Shown here: one piece after another, positions 33,888-45,264 of the stretch
How positions within the stretch are numbered: position 1 is the stretch's first letter
Layout of the letters: every line of letters starts with the position of its first letter
Assembly (NCBI RefSeq): GCF_024323335.1
Contig: NC_066584.1
Span: 421,891,319 to 421,955,318 of the forward strand
Length of the DNA stretch: 64,000 bases
Reading direction: 5' to 3'
Origin: Lathyrus oleraceus
Taxonomy: Eukaryota > Streptophyta > Magnoliopsida > Fabales > Fabaceae
Made by a program: the position numbers and the translations under genes
The notes under the pieces: model-generated
Told to the model about the DNA's origin: nothing
Database searches by the model: none
The model's input: the letters and a program-made list of their open reading frames with translations, nothing else

Positions 33888-36589
33888 CAATAATCATAAC
33901 AGAAAATGTTGAAGTTTCAAGAGAAATCAAGCATTGTTGAGTTGTTCTTCATCATCCATTCATCTATCCAAGCATTGTAGAACATCTGTTTTTGCATTTG
34001 AGGCCTTGAATCCAACAAATTAACTTCTGCATCTTCATTGAGGTTAGATTTCGATGCTCATAATTCTTGAAATTGTTAGATGCATCTTGTAGATCTTTGA
34101 ACATAGGTTATGTTGAACTTTAGATCTCTTGATTTCATTAAGTATTGAGTTAGTTGGGATGATTTGAAGTTTGATAGATGAAACTTGTTGTGCTCGATTT
34201 GTTTGATACAGTTAGAATTAGATGAAATTAATGCTGGATTGATGATGTATGTTTGAATACAAGTCCAATGGTATGCTACTTGTGAATTTCTGTGCATGTT
34301 GGATCTTGATGATGATGAACACGATGAATCTGGATGAACTTGTTAGGTTTTCATTTTCCAGAACTTGTTTGATCTGCATTAGCGTGTTTTGCATGTGGTT
34401 TCTTGTTAATGCTCATGCATTGGTCCATGTCATGCGTGCGTGTCCATATGATTGGCTCAGATTGAAGCGCCTTGCCACGTCTGATTAATGAAACGGAGAG
34501 TTTCATTAAGTGGCGCCTCAATTCAAATTTGAACTCTGTTCGATCCTTGGCTCGGTCACATTCCAATATTTGGCTTTTGCATTTTCTCCATTTATGCTAT
34601 ACATGTTCAAGCTACTTGTTTCATGTTTGTTTTAATTTTTCTCTTCATTCAAAAATTCATAATTCAATAAATACTTATCCAAATCACATGAGGTTTTTTG
34701 CACAATGATCCTCATGATGTCTTCTATTTTCTGGATATTTTTACAGAATTTGTGCACGGTTGAAAATGTTTTTGGCCTAGGGTTTATGTGTGCATGTCAT
34801 ACCTTGCACCTTGCTTGCCATTTTCTTTGTGAAATGATGATGGTTAATCCAATGAAGCTGAAAATTGACATGCATAAACTAGACTCTTTGCATGATCTTT
34901 TGGTATAGAGTTTGCATTTTTAGTATTTCTGGTTGATGAGATATGATATGATTAATGTAGGTGTGACAATGTGTGTCATACCTTTGCTTGCTTGATTTGC
35001 TGATTTTATTTACCATGCCAAATAAATGCCAAATGATCTGATTTTTTGCAAGATGCTAATTCTGGATGTTAGGATTGACCATGAAATTTTGTGGAATTAT
35101 TGGGTCCATTTCTGATTTGTTTGAGATTTTCTTTGCTGGTTGGTCATGTTTGGACTTTTGATGAGTGTTGAACTTAGATGATTTGGGAAATGCTTATGCT
35201 TTATCATATGAACTTGAAATTTTGTACATGTTTTCTAGACACCTTGAAGCTTATTTTGGATTTCTTTTGAGTCATTTATCATTTGTCCTCTCTGTTTTAG
35301 GATTGCCTTAAGTTGATGTATCAATTTGTGCCTCCTTTGAGCTTGTTTATGCTTACCTTGACTTAGTGAATTTATTTGACTTGCCTATACTTGTCCAAAT
35401 GACATGATTTTTGGTGTGTAGATCATTTGATGTGTTCTGTTTAGCCATGATTTTTATTGAGATTTATTGAGCCATTTTGGAATTAATATGCCTTTGTTCA
35501 TTCTGTTGCTTCAATGAGCTTCCAACTTGCATACCTTGACATGATTGCTTTATGAAATGAATTTGGTTGATGCTATTGACATGAGACTTTTTGGATGATG
35601 TTCTAATTTGATTAATCTTGATTCTTGTAAATTTTCATGTTCTGTTTTGGATTATTTCTCCTTCTTTGACCCTAGGCCTTGTCCTAGTGGTTTGCTTCTC
35701 ATGTTTGAGTTTGTTTTCAGGTTAAGAAGCATATGGCTTTAAGGAGACTAATTCACATGGCTTGAGTTGGTTTGTTTGATTGTTATGGACTAACTTTGAC
35801 TTGTTTTGTAGGTTGCTTTTAGCTCATTTGAGTTGAGCTTGTGCCTTGCATAATGTAGCCTTGATTGTTGATTGTGTATTGTCTGTTGACTGTTGGATTA
35901 TCTGTTTGACTTTTTGAATTGTATACTGACTGAGTTGGATTGTTTTAAGGTACATTAGTTGCTTAAGTTCATTTTGAACTTGCTTGGTTGCTTAACCAAT
36001 TAGGTAGAACCTCTCTTCTTCATGTAGTCTGGAAGACCTGGCCTGTTACTTGGCCAGGCACCTGTCTGAAGTCCCCCTAAAGAGGCAATGCTTGTGATTG
36101 TTTATCTTTGTCCCCAAGCAGGAAAAGTCCTTTTGATAAGGCAATTGGTAGACAAAAGAGATGTGTAGTCCATCTCCTACTATTCTGTGTGTCATCCCTT
36201 TGCTCACATTACATGTTGATCCATTGTGGATATTAACCCAATATCTATAGAGTCATTAACTTGTGGAGAGAGTTCCAACTTTCTGAACTCCCACACCTTC
36301 TATCATTCAATGCTCTCCCTGACTAGGGATAAGAGCAATGAGGCACACCCCTCATATCCTTTCATCTGCTTCACCTTAACTCTCAATGTTAAGGTTAAGA
36401 GCACCACTTACCCCATTCCAGCTGACTTTAAAGTCTAACCCTTGCTTGAACCAAATTGCTTGTATATAGTGAGTGCTAATTGACTTTATTTGAGTGATTG
36501 CTTGATTCATTTGTGCATATTTGCTTGTGTGCTTTGTGCACTTATAATTGTTCATTATTGCATGATCATCATTTCATATCTTTGTGACT

Positions 36590-36990
36590 TATTTGAGTTT
36601 GCCCATTGAGGAATCAACTGTAAGTCCATTCATTGGCCTTTGTTCCTATGATTTGGAAGGGATTAAGTGTAAGACCATTTCATTGGCCACTTATATCCTC
36701 TTTGCTTATTGCTTTTATTTGTTTGTTGTATGTGAGGATACAATTGTAAGTCCATGTTGTTGGCATTTGTACTCCTATGATCATCCTTTGGAGATTGGTA
36801 TAAGCCCAGATAGATTGGCATCTGATAACCATATTTTGTTTTGCTTTAGGAGGTTGGAATAAGTCCATTTATTGGCATCTGACATCCCTGTTTGTTTTAG
36901 GAGATTGGTGTAAATCCATTGATTGGTATCCGGTATCCGTGTTTGTTTGTGAGATTGGTATAAGTCCAGATTGATTGGCATCCGGTATCA
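36590..36990. repeat. Diverged minisatellite in the Og-D LTR
   Basis: Roughly seven units with the core TAAGTCCATT followed by ATTGGCATCTG/CCGG and GAGATTGG linkers, spaced about 50-60 bp. It is the reverse-orientation counterpart of the 9155-9640 array and much more degenerate. Confidence 0.75.
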
Positions 36991-37926
36991 CCTTGCTTTT
37001 ATTTGCTTACATGCATTGTTGCCTCATTCCAAAGGACACACCTGAATCATCTTCTATATGATCTCAAGAGGTGAACTTCTAAGAAGTTTTACACTCCTTC
37101 ATCCACATCCTTTTTGTTTCAAAACCCCTTTTCACTTGTTGACTCTTAAAACTTGTAAATACATGTTGTGCAAACATTTTCATGTCTTTTTAAATTAGAA
37201 ACCTGGACCTTAAGTCCTTGACTTTTCAAACTTCATTTTGATAATACTTCTTTGAATTGAATTTAAATCATACTTTGACCATCCTTTTGTGAATACTCAT
37301 AATCCATTAACTTCACTCATTCAATTGTTTTGTGGCTTTGTCCATTGTTGATATGTTTTCATACATTAGCCATAGGTTTCAATTCTCATAGTGGTTGATG
37401 TAAATCTCACCACATCCTTAGTGAGTTGATTATAAGTCTTCCATACTTATTATAGGGTTAACCCCTCACTAGTATGTTGAAGCTATCCTCGCATGGTGGA
37501 TTGTTGGTTTTGGTTGAGTTTTCTCCCGTTGATAATGAAAAGCCTTAGTGCTCTTGTTTTAAAATGAACTCACTCATATTTTGGAAATTTTTTAGCCGAA
37601 CTACGGCATTTTGATCCTTACCTTTCATGGAAGGTACGTAGGCAACGGGTTCATCCGTTCAAACACAAAAATAATAAATTGTATATTCTTTTCTCATCTT
37701 CCCAATCATGTTTGCACAATATGTCATAAACAAATAAACTTTTTATACAACAAGTGTGAAAAGGGCTCCCTAGGAGTACCTAGGACGTTTTGGGTGCCTA
37801 ACACCTTCCCATTGCGTAATTTACCCCTTACCCAAATTCTCTGATCTTTTCATTAGTTTTCTATGTGTAAAACTTCTTAGGCTTTTGTTCACTTTTTAGC
37901 CAATCCTTTGGATAAATAAAAGTGCG

Positions 37927-37936
37927 GTGGCGACTC
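37927..37936 (+). other. PBS-like decamer in U5 of Og-D
   Basis: GTGGCGACTC, identical to 38008-38017 at the PBS and 81 bp upstream of it, inside the LTR. Confidence 0.7.
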
Positions 37937-38008
37937 GATTTCTTTGTATGCTTTGCTTTTGGTTTAATCAATAAATCATAAAGTGACGAATACACCGCTA
38001 CAGAAAAG

Positions 38009-38026
38009 TGGCGACTCTGCTGGGGA
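38009..38026 (+). other. Og-D primer binding site (tRNA-Arg type)
   Basis: TGGCGACTCTGCTGGGGA, six bases after the LTR end at 38002. Same as Og-A. Confidence 0.92.
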
Positions 38027-39032
38027 AAATATTAGACCTTCCTTGGTGGTTTTGCCTGCTTTTCACCCTTGTTGTGTGATATTTGTTTATGTGTTATTTG
38101 ACATATTTTTGTACAATTTGGGATAACTGTATTGATTGTAATGTTTGAATTGCTTGATATACAATTGTTGTTTGCTTTGGTGATCTCTGTGAGATGAGTT
38201 CTATACCCGAACTCGAGTGCACCTTAGGATAGGAGAATGGCGTAGTCTTGTTGACTGGTGTGGAGTATTCCTTAGCCAGTTGACTTGTGAGTCCATTCCC
38301 TTGGTGGAGGTCATGTTGGATTAATAATGTCACACAAGTTATTTGTGGTTAGGCATTATTCTTTCAATCATGTGCCTTAGAAGCCAAGGACCGTAGTTTA
38401 CCAAGCCCATCTTGGCCTATTTTTTAGGACGTAGTGCGGAGGTCGTTCAGATGTCAAATCTGATACGATTGTTACGCGATACTACACTCATAAGAGTCTC
38501 TCTTGAGAATATTTTTGGAATACGAGTATTCGTTCCTCCGATAATATCTGAAAGATGGGACGATGATTATGGGAACCTCTGGTAGAACATGCTCGGCAGG
38601 TTTAAACCCTAGTACACTCCCTTTGGGTGGTTCTTAACCGAGACTTCATGCTCGTGACTCTCAACAAACCCGTGATTCGTGGTTGAGTCGTTCAGACATC
38701 CTTAATATCAATGGAACTTGGGCATTGATAAGGTGAAAACCATAATCTGCCAAAATGGATGGTTGATATTAAGGATGATTAAGCCGGTTCATGTATTGTT
38801 AATATCAATGGAACTTGGGTGTCGATAAGGTGAAAACCATAATCCACCAAAATGGATGATTGATATTAGGGATACAATGAGCTTTCCCATGACCGTTGTT
38901 TGGTGTGACTTGCTTGATCCTTGAGTGTGATTGTTGCATTCATGCATTCGTGCATTCAGTTGCATTCATGTCATTAGAAAAATGAGAAAATTTTCAAGGA
39001 ACTTAAAGGGTTTATTCGCAAAATTTTCAGAC
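38027..39032 (+). other. Og-D 5' UTR
   Basis: About 1 kb without a gene, close to the Og-A 5' UTR. It contains the two inverted-repeat units at 38698-38868. The open frame at 38094-38333 on the minus strand is not supported. Confidence 0.8.
38698..38868. repeat. Two tandem inverted-repeat units in Og-D 5' UTR
   Basis: Unit A: perfect 14-bp arms at 38698-38711 and 38763-38776. Unit B: arms of 10-11 bp at 38799-38809 and 38859-38868. Loops share about 50 nt (GGAACTTGGG, GATAAGGTGAAAACCATAAT). Same pair as in Og-A. Confidence 0.85.
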
Positions 39033-40463
39033 ATGGAAAGAACAAAAAGGCATACAAAGAAGTACAGCTTTAGACAACCCGATGTGAAAGAGTTAAGGAA
39101 TCTGACATCTTATGTATTAGATCCCTTGGGTTTCAAAGCTCGCTATGGGAAGCTTCTGCCTCTGTTGACTACTCAGGTTGATGAGGGTCTGATGAGTACC
39201 TTGGCTCAGTTTTATGATCCTCTGTATCACTGCTTCTCATTTCCGGATTTCCAGTTATTGCCTACGCTTGAGGAGTATGCTCATCTTATTGGGATTCCGA
39301 TTCTGGATCAGGTACCATTCAGTGGCTTAGAGAGTATTCCGACTTCTCGAGAGATTGCAGACTTGTTGCACATAGATGAAGCCTTGATTAAAGCTAATCT
39401 GACTACCAAAGGTGGAATTCAGGGTCTTCCTTCCGATTTCCTCATCACTCAAGCTACCGTGTATGGGAAGGCTAGGAGTGAGGATGCCTTTGAGGCTTTA
39501 TTTGTGCTGCTCATCTATGGATTGGTATTGTTCCCCAACATCGACAAATTTGTGGATGTGAACGCCATTAGGATCTTCTCAGTTCTTAATCTCGTTCCAA
39601 CTCTGTTGGGTGATGCCTATTTCTCTTTGCATTTGAGGAATGCAAAGGGTGGAGGAGTTATTGTGTGCTGTCTGCCTCTGCTGTATAAGTGGTTTATTTC
39701 TCACTTGCCGCAAACGGTCGCTTTCAAGGAGAACAAGGGATGTCTACGGTGGTCTCAGAGACTTATGTCTCTCACTAATGATGATATCTCTTGGTATTAT
39801 CGCGTGTATGATACAGTTCAGATTATTGATTATTATGGTGAATTCCCTAATGTGCCTCTTCTTGGTACATGTGGTGGGATCAACTACAATCCTATATTAG
39901 CACGTCGTCAGCTTGGGTTCCCCCTAAAGGATAAACCTCATAACATTCTGTTAGAAGGTGTATTCTTTCAGGAGGGTAAAGATCCCCAAGGCCTGAAAGC
40001 CAGATTTGTCCGCGCTTGGCGCAAGATCTGCAAGAAGACCAGGAATGAGTTGGGTCCGAAGAACTGCATTGCTTTGGAGCCTTACACCTCTCGGGTCAGA
40101 CAGAGAGCTTCCGAATACGTTATGCCGTATGATCATCGGAGACCTACACCATTGGTTGTGGCTGGGCCTTCAACCCTCCCTAACCAAGATGTAGAGGAGT
40201 TGGGAGAAGAAGACCTTTCACGTGCTTGGATCCGTGAAAGAGAAGAGTTGCTTCATCAGCTTAAGGAGAAGGACGCTCTGATCGAGTTTCTCGAGCATCA
40301 GGTGATCGATGGTCCGAATGATACTTGGACTTCTCTGCTTCCTCAGTCTTCCAAATATTGGAAGAGGAAGTATGATCGACTCGCTAAGGAGAAAGCGGAT
40401 ATGGAAGCAGCCTATGAGAGAGAGATCAAGAAGCTTTGTGCCTCTCGTCTTCCAGCATCCTGA
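39033..40463 (+). CDS. Og-D ORF1 protein, function unknown
   Basis: A 476-codon frame from the ATG at 39033, which is shared with Og-A. Open sequence extends to 38931, with another ATG at 38982 that is not conserved in Og-A. Conserved blocks: an N-terminal basic segment, YGKLLPLL, FVDVNAIRIF, YKWFISHLP, GGINYNPILARRQLGF. The C-terminal 110 residues are charged and helical. No membrane segment. It is highly similar to Og-A ORF1 and intact. 40464-40783 after it is spacer leading to gag. Confidence 0.87.
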   Translation: MERTKRHTKKYSFRQPDVKELRNLTSYVLDPLGFKARYGKLLPLLTTQVDEGLMSTLAQFYDPLYHCFSFPDFQLLPTLEEYAHLIGIPILDQVPFSGLESIPTSREIADLLHIDEALIKANLTTKGGIQGLPSDFLITQATVYGKARSEDAFEALFVLLIYGLVLFPNIDKFVDVNAIRIFSVLNLVPTLLGDAYFSLHLRNAKGGGVIVCCLPLLYKWFISHLPQTVAFKENKGCLRWSQRLMSLTNDDISWYYRVYDTVQIIDYYGEFPNVPLLGTCGGINYNPILARRQLGFPLKDKPHNILLEGVFFQEGKDPQGLKARFVRAWRKICKKTRNELGPKNCIALEPYTSRVRQRASEYVMPYDHRRPTPLVVAGPSTLPNQDVEELGEEDLSRAWIREREELLHQLKEKDALIEFLEHQVIDGPNDTWTSLLPQSSKYWKRKYDRLAKEKADMEAAYEREIKKLCASRLPAS

Positions 40464-40783
40464 GCTTCTAGGGATCCATAGGATGTCTATTTTCCTTTTC
40501 CCTTGTAATAATAAAAAATGCTGTACTTCTTTGTTTCAAAAATATATTTGATGAGATATTTTCCATATGCTATTAAATGCTCAAAAATTAAAATTTGCAA
40601 ATAATACCCTAAAGGGTTCCTTGAAAATAAAACAAAGCATATGCACAAGCATTGCATGCATCATTTTGCATGAGCAGTTGTCGTTCTTGGTCTTCTTGTC
40701 TGTGGCCTAACTCTGTGCTCTTCATTTATTTTGAAGACACGCTGACTCATCGGTACTATACAAGAGCCAATTCTGCCAGAGTA

Positions 40784-42337
40784 ATGGAACAACTTGAGCA
40801 AGAGAACCGTGAACTGAAGGAAGAGGTCGCTCGTCTGAGTGCTCTGATGGAGCAGTTCTTGTCTGCTCAGAACCAACCTTCTCAACCTCCTGCAACTCCT
40901 CCCCAGAGGACGGTTATTTCAGAAGTCGTCGCTCCGACTGTGCCAGCTGCTAGTGCTCACTTCATGCCTCATGCCATGCCAGCCGGGTTTCCGTGGGGAA
41001 TGCCTCCGGGTTTCATGCCTGATATTCCAGCACCGACTTTTGCTTCTATGCCGGCATCTAGCCCGGTCCTTGCTGCTGCTCCTCCTGTCGTGCATACTGT
41101 TCCCAGGGTAGAAGACACCATCTATCATTCTGAGCCGTCTGAGGGCCCAGATGTCAATGAGAAGATGGAAGCGATGAATGACCAATTCCTTGAGCTGCGA
41201 AAGGAATTGAAGACCCTCTGAGGGAAAGATCTGTTTGGCAAGTCTGCTGCTGAACTTTGCCTTGTTCCCGGTGTTAAGATTCCAATCAAATTCAAAGTGC
41301 CTGACTTTGAAAACTATAAGGGGAACACCCGCCCTCTTGCTCACCTGGTTATGTACGCCAGGAAAATGTCTACACAAACAGATAATGATCAGCTTCTGAT
41401 CCATTATTTCCAGGATAGTTTGTCCGGTGCGGCTCTTCGCTGGTATATGAGCCTTGATAGTGCAAACATCCGATCCTTCAATGATCTTGGCGAAGCCTTC
41501 GTCAAGCAATACAAAGACATTGTTGATATGGTGCCTGACCGTGATCAACTCAGGGCCATGTCCCAGAAGGATAAGGAGACATTTAAGGAATACGCCCAGA
41601 GGTGGCGAGAGCTGGCAGCTCAGATTACTCCTCCGCTAGAAGAGAAAGAAATGACTAAGATCTTTTTAAAGACTCTTAGCTCATTCTATTATGAGCGGAT
41701 GGTAGCGAGTGCTCCCTCTGATTTCACCGAGATGGTGAACATGGGGATGCGTCTGGAGGAAGGAGTCCGTGAAGGACGATTGGCTAAAGATGAGAGCTCT
41801 TTTAAGCGGTATGGGGCGTTTAAGAAGAAAGATGGGGACGCACATGCTGTGCAGTCCCATGCTAAACCAAGAAGACCCTCTGTTCTGAGGAAGCCGGTAC
41901 GTCGTACAAGCAACCAGCACCAGGTGGCTCATATAGCGCCTGTTTTCAGGGATAGTGCTCAGTATCAGCAGCCCAATCAGCATCAGCAGCAACCTCAGTA
42001 TCAGCAGCAGCACCGTCCACAGCAACAGGCTTACCAGCCTCGTGGCAGTACCAGCAATCAAGCTAATCTGAATTATGATAGGAAGAAGATCAGCTTCGAT
42101 CTGATTCCTATGTCATACGCTGAGTTGTATCCTTCCTTGTTGGAAAGGAAGCTGGTTACTCCCAGGGATCCTCCAGCTGTGCCTGTGAATCCGCAATGGT
42201 GGTATAAGCCAGATCAACACTGTGTTTATCATTCCGGTGCTCCGGGTCACAACATAGAGAACTGCTTTCCGTTGAAGACTAAGGTGCAAGACCTTATGCG
42301 GTGCGGCATTCTGAGCTTCGAGGACTCAGGCCCCAAT
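40784..42337 (+). pseudogene. gag-pro: Og-D gag, first part, up to the copia insertion
   Basis: ATG at 40784 precedes a leucine coiled coil (MEQLEQENRELKEE...). An open frame reaches back to 40652 without a better start. Then come a Pro/Ala/Met-rich linker, the gag domain (about 41290-41800), a Gln-rich basic stretch and a zinc knuckle of C-x2-H-x5-H-x4-C type at 42221-42265. One stop, TGA at 41219-41221, is CGA in Og-A, so it is a CpG C-to-T change. The frame is broken at 42337 by Sire-E and resumes in phase at 52672 once the element and one CCAAT are discounted. Confidence 0.92.
42333..42337. repeat. Target-site duplication of Sire-E, left copy
   Basis: CCAAT, repeated at 52667-52671 right after the 3' LTR. 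Removing one copy restores the gag phase of Og-D. Confidence 0.95.
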
Positions 42338-43385
42338 TGTAAGAACAAAAATTGTTCTACAACAGATTCCTTGATTTTGATGATAACAAAGGATGAAACC
42401 AAAAATGGCACCCTAACGAAAAGTTTCTAAGTGTGCAGGGTTCTAAAGAAAGAAGTAAGAAATCTGATGATGTCATCAGATAGAGTATCAGATCAGAAGC
42501 ATATTATCAAATGATCAGAAGCTCTGAAGAAGAAACAAGTTCAAGAAAGTCAAACTCTGAACTAAACAACAAGTATCAGAAGCATCTTAACAGGAAGTAA
42601 GTCCTAGAACCTCTGACTCTGAACAACGCTTTCTGAAGAATCTATTTAGATCAACATCAGAAGCAAGATTCCAAGGTTCTCCAGAAACACAAATACTCTG
42701 ATTATGGATTTGCTAATCATGAAAGAGTAACGTTGAAGACAAGTAAAGATTTTCAAATGGATTTCCTAATTGAGAAAGAGACGTTAATCTCCAATCTCAA
42801 TAAAGAAAATACTACTTGTGGTAAGAAGTCATTTCAAGAAGAAAAAGTCATCCTGCATTAGCTAATTATGTGATGGCGTAACTTCATCTCAATATCCACC
42901 AGTTTCAACTACTACTTCAACTGATCTATATAAAGGATTGAAAATCAATTTTCAGTAACTACACATACGAGAAAAAAAATCATACTGAAACATCAACAAG
43001 AAAAACACTCTTGCTCTCTATCTTCACGAAGCTTTTGCTTATTACGTGAAAAACTCTTGTTCTTAATTTTGTAATACTTGCTTTCTTAGAAGCACTCTAG
43101 TTTACATAAATCCTTCTTCTATTGTTTGTTGATTTCCTCAAGTGACTCTGTGTAGTCTGTATACTTGAGAGGGCTAAGAGATTTTGTATCTTAGACGTTG
43201 TTTGTAATCTTTCAAGATTAGTGGATTAAGTCCTTGTTGAAGGCGAAATCACCTTGGCCGGGTGGACTGGAGTAGCTTTGTGTTATAAGCGAACCAGTAT
43301 AAAATCCTTGTGTGATTTTCATTTTGAAAAGCGCTTATTTTTCCAAACAATTCAAACCCCCCCTTTCTTGTTTTTCTCACCTTCA
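42338..43385 (+). repeat. Sire-E 5' LTR, 1048 bp
   Basis: TGTAAGAACA ... CACCTTCA. TATA box at 42927. Rich in AGAAG and TCTGA words. Followed by AT and the PBS. Confidence 0.96.
42927..42935 (+). promoter_or_regulatory. TATA box of the Sire-E 5' LTR
   Basis: TATATAAAG, about 590 bp into the LTR. The identical copy in the 3' LTR is at 52207-52215. Confidence 0.7.
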
Positions 43386-43387
43386 AT

Positions 43388-43399
43388 TGGTATCAGAGC
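43388..43399 (+). other. Sire-E primer binding site, initiator tRNA-Met
   Basis: TGGTATCAGAGC, two bases after the LTR. This is the standard plant copia PBS complementary to the 3' end of initiator tRNA-Met. Confidence 0.95.
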
Positions 43400-43467
43400 T
43401 CCGGCTCTGTTATTGATTTTCTAATCAAACACTTAACCGTGTAGAGAGATCCAGTACGAGAAAAACA

Positions 43468-45264
43468 ATGGCCCACTCAAATGAAAGAGATTCTTACAAT
43501 GCCAAGCCTCCTGTTTTTGATGGAGAAAAATTTGATTACTGGAAAGATAGAATCGAAAGTTTCTTTCTTGGTTATGACGCTGACCTCTGGGACATTGTCA
43601 CAGATGGATACACACCTCCAGTCTTAAATGGAGCTGAAGTTCCCAGAAGTAAGATGTCAGAAGATCAGAAACGTGTCTTCAAAAATCACCACAAGGCCAG
43701 AACAATACTTCTAAATGCTATATCATACAACGAATATGAAAAGATCACCAACAGAGAGACAGCCAAAGATATACTTGACTCTCTGAAGATGACCCATGAA
43801 GGAAACTCCCAAGTCAAGGAGACGAAGGCTCTGGCGCTTATCCAGAAATATGAAGCCTTCAAAATGGAAGATGACGAAGCTATAGAGGCTATGTTTTCTA
43901 GATTTCAAACTCTTATTGCAGGTCTTAAAGTGCTAGACAAAGGATACACGACTGCAGATCATGTTAAGAAGACAGTCAGAAGTCTGCCAAAGAAATGGAG
44001 ACCTATGGTTACTGCTCTGAAGCTGTCAAAGGATCTGAACAATATCAGCCTTGAAGAACTTGTTAGTTCTCTCAGAAGTCATGAGATAGAACTAGAGGAG
44101 GATGAACCTCAGAAAAGGAACAAGTCCGTAGCGCTAAAGTCCAGATCTGAAAGACGGAAACCTGACAGAACCAAAGCTCTCCAGGCAGAAACTGAAGATA
44201 CTGACGACTCTGAACCTGAAGACTCTGATGATGAAGAAGAGTTGTCCCTACTAACCAGAAGAGTTAAGCAACTCTGGAAAAAGAGGAACAACAACTTCAG
44301 AAGACCAAGACCCAGAGGGGATCGATCAGAGTCAACTTCAAAAGGTAAAGCTAACAAAGATATTACCTGTTATGAATGTAAAGAAACAGGTCATTACAGA
44401 AATGAATGCCCCAAGATGAAGAAAGACAACCCTAGGAAAGAAAGCTTCAAGAAAAACACTTTCAGAACAAAGAAAGGACTGATGGCCACCTGGGACGATA
44501 GTGAATCTGGATCATCAGAATCTGACTCTGATGAACAGGCCAACGTAGCACTTATGGCTATCACATCCAGCAGCTCAGATGAAGAATCTGAAGAGGTATT
44601 TTCTGAACTTTCTCGATCTGACTTAGAATCATGTTTGTCAGAAACTCTTACCTCTTATCAGAAATTGAAACAAAAGTTTAAAAACATTAAAGGCTGTCTT
44701 AAAGCAAAATTTGAAGAGTGTAGTGAACTTGAGATGACAATTCTAGCACAAGAAGATACGATTAGATCTTTAACATTAGAAAGAGATGGAGCTAAGAGAA
44801 ATAGCTTAGAATTAGAAGAAGCGTTGTCTCAAGCACCACAAACTTCAAATAAAATTATTTATAAATATGAAAAAGCCTTTCAAGAATTTCTGAAGAATGG
44901 GATAGATAGGAGTATTATGGCATCCATGATTTATGGAGTAAGTCAGAACAATAGAAGGGGAATTGGTTATGATCCTAAGGAAGATAAAACTTCTACCAGT
45001 GACCAAATTAAATCTCCTTTTTCATATCACTACACCCACACACAAGAACACAAATTTAAAAATGCTAGAAGACCCAAAGTTATAAGAAACTCGGGGAAAA
45101 CTAATCTAAAAGGACCCAAGAGATTCTGGGTACCGAAAGATAAGATTATCTATGTTGCAGATATCCTATGCAGCAAAGTTCAGACACCAATCATGGTACC
45201 TGGACTCTGGATGCTCGCGACACATGACGGGAAGAAAGTCTATGTTCCAAAGCCTGGAACTTAA
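43468..45264 (+). CDS. gag: Sire-E gag polyprotein part
   Basis: 598 codons from an ATG in AACAATGGCC context. N-terminal copia gag domain of UBN2/DUF4219 type (residues about 10-220, with WKDRIESFF), an acidic Asp/Glu/Ser stretch, basic region 270-295, zinc knuckle CYECKETGHYRNEC at residues 301-314, a second acidic Ser-rich segment, then a coiled-coil-like region around 390-470. It forms the particle and binds RNA. The last 37 codons overlap pol in another frame: at 45189-45190 one extra A, relative to the expected gag-protease join, moves the protease to the next frame. The final residues here are therefore out of homology. Confidence 0.93.
   Translation: MAHSNERDSYNAKPPVFDGEKFDYWKDRIESFFLGYDADLWDIVTDGYTPPVLNGAEVPRSKMSEDQKRVFKNHHKARTILLNAISYNEYEKITNRETAKDILDSLKMTHEGNSQVKETKALALIQKYEAFKMEDDEAIEAMFSRFQTLIAGLKVLDKGYTTADHVKKTVRSLPKKWRPMVTALKLSKDLNNISLEELVSSLRSHEIELEEDEPQKRNKSVALKSRSERRKPDRTKALQAETEDTDDSEPEDSDDEEELSLLTRRVKQLWKKRNNNFRRPRPRGDRSESTSKGKANKDITCYECKETGHYRNECPKMKKDNPRKESFKKNTFRTKKGLMATWDDSESGSSESDSDEQANVALMAITSSSSDEESEEVFSELSRSDLESCLSETLTSYQKLKQKFKNIKGCLKAKFEECSELEMTILAQEDTIRSLTLERDGAKRNSLELEEALSQAPQTSNKIIYKYEKAFQEFLKNGIDRSIMASMIYGVSQNNRRGIGYDPKEDKTSTSDQIKSPFSYHYTHTQEHKFKNARRPKVIRNSGKTNLKGPKRFWVPKDKIIYVADILCSKVQTPIMVPGLWMLATHDGKKVYVPKPGT

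Larger units (their letters stand above)
32739..38002 (+). repeat. Og-D 5' LTR, 5264 bp
   Basis: Starts TGTAAGACCCC, ends ACCGCTACA, followed after GAAAAG by the PBS. TATATAA at 33881, AATAAA at 37915-37920, a diverged minisatellite at 36590-36990 and a PBS-like decamer in U5. The first 654 bp recur at 63027. Open frames within it have no coding support. Confidence 0.95.
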
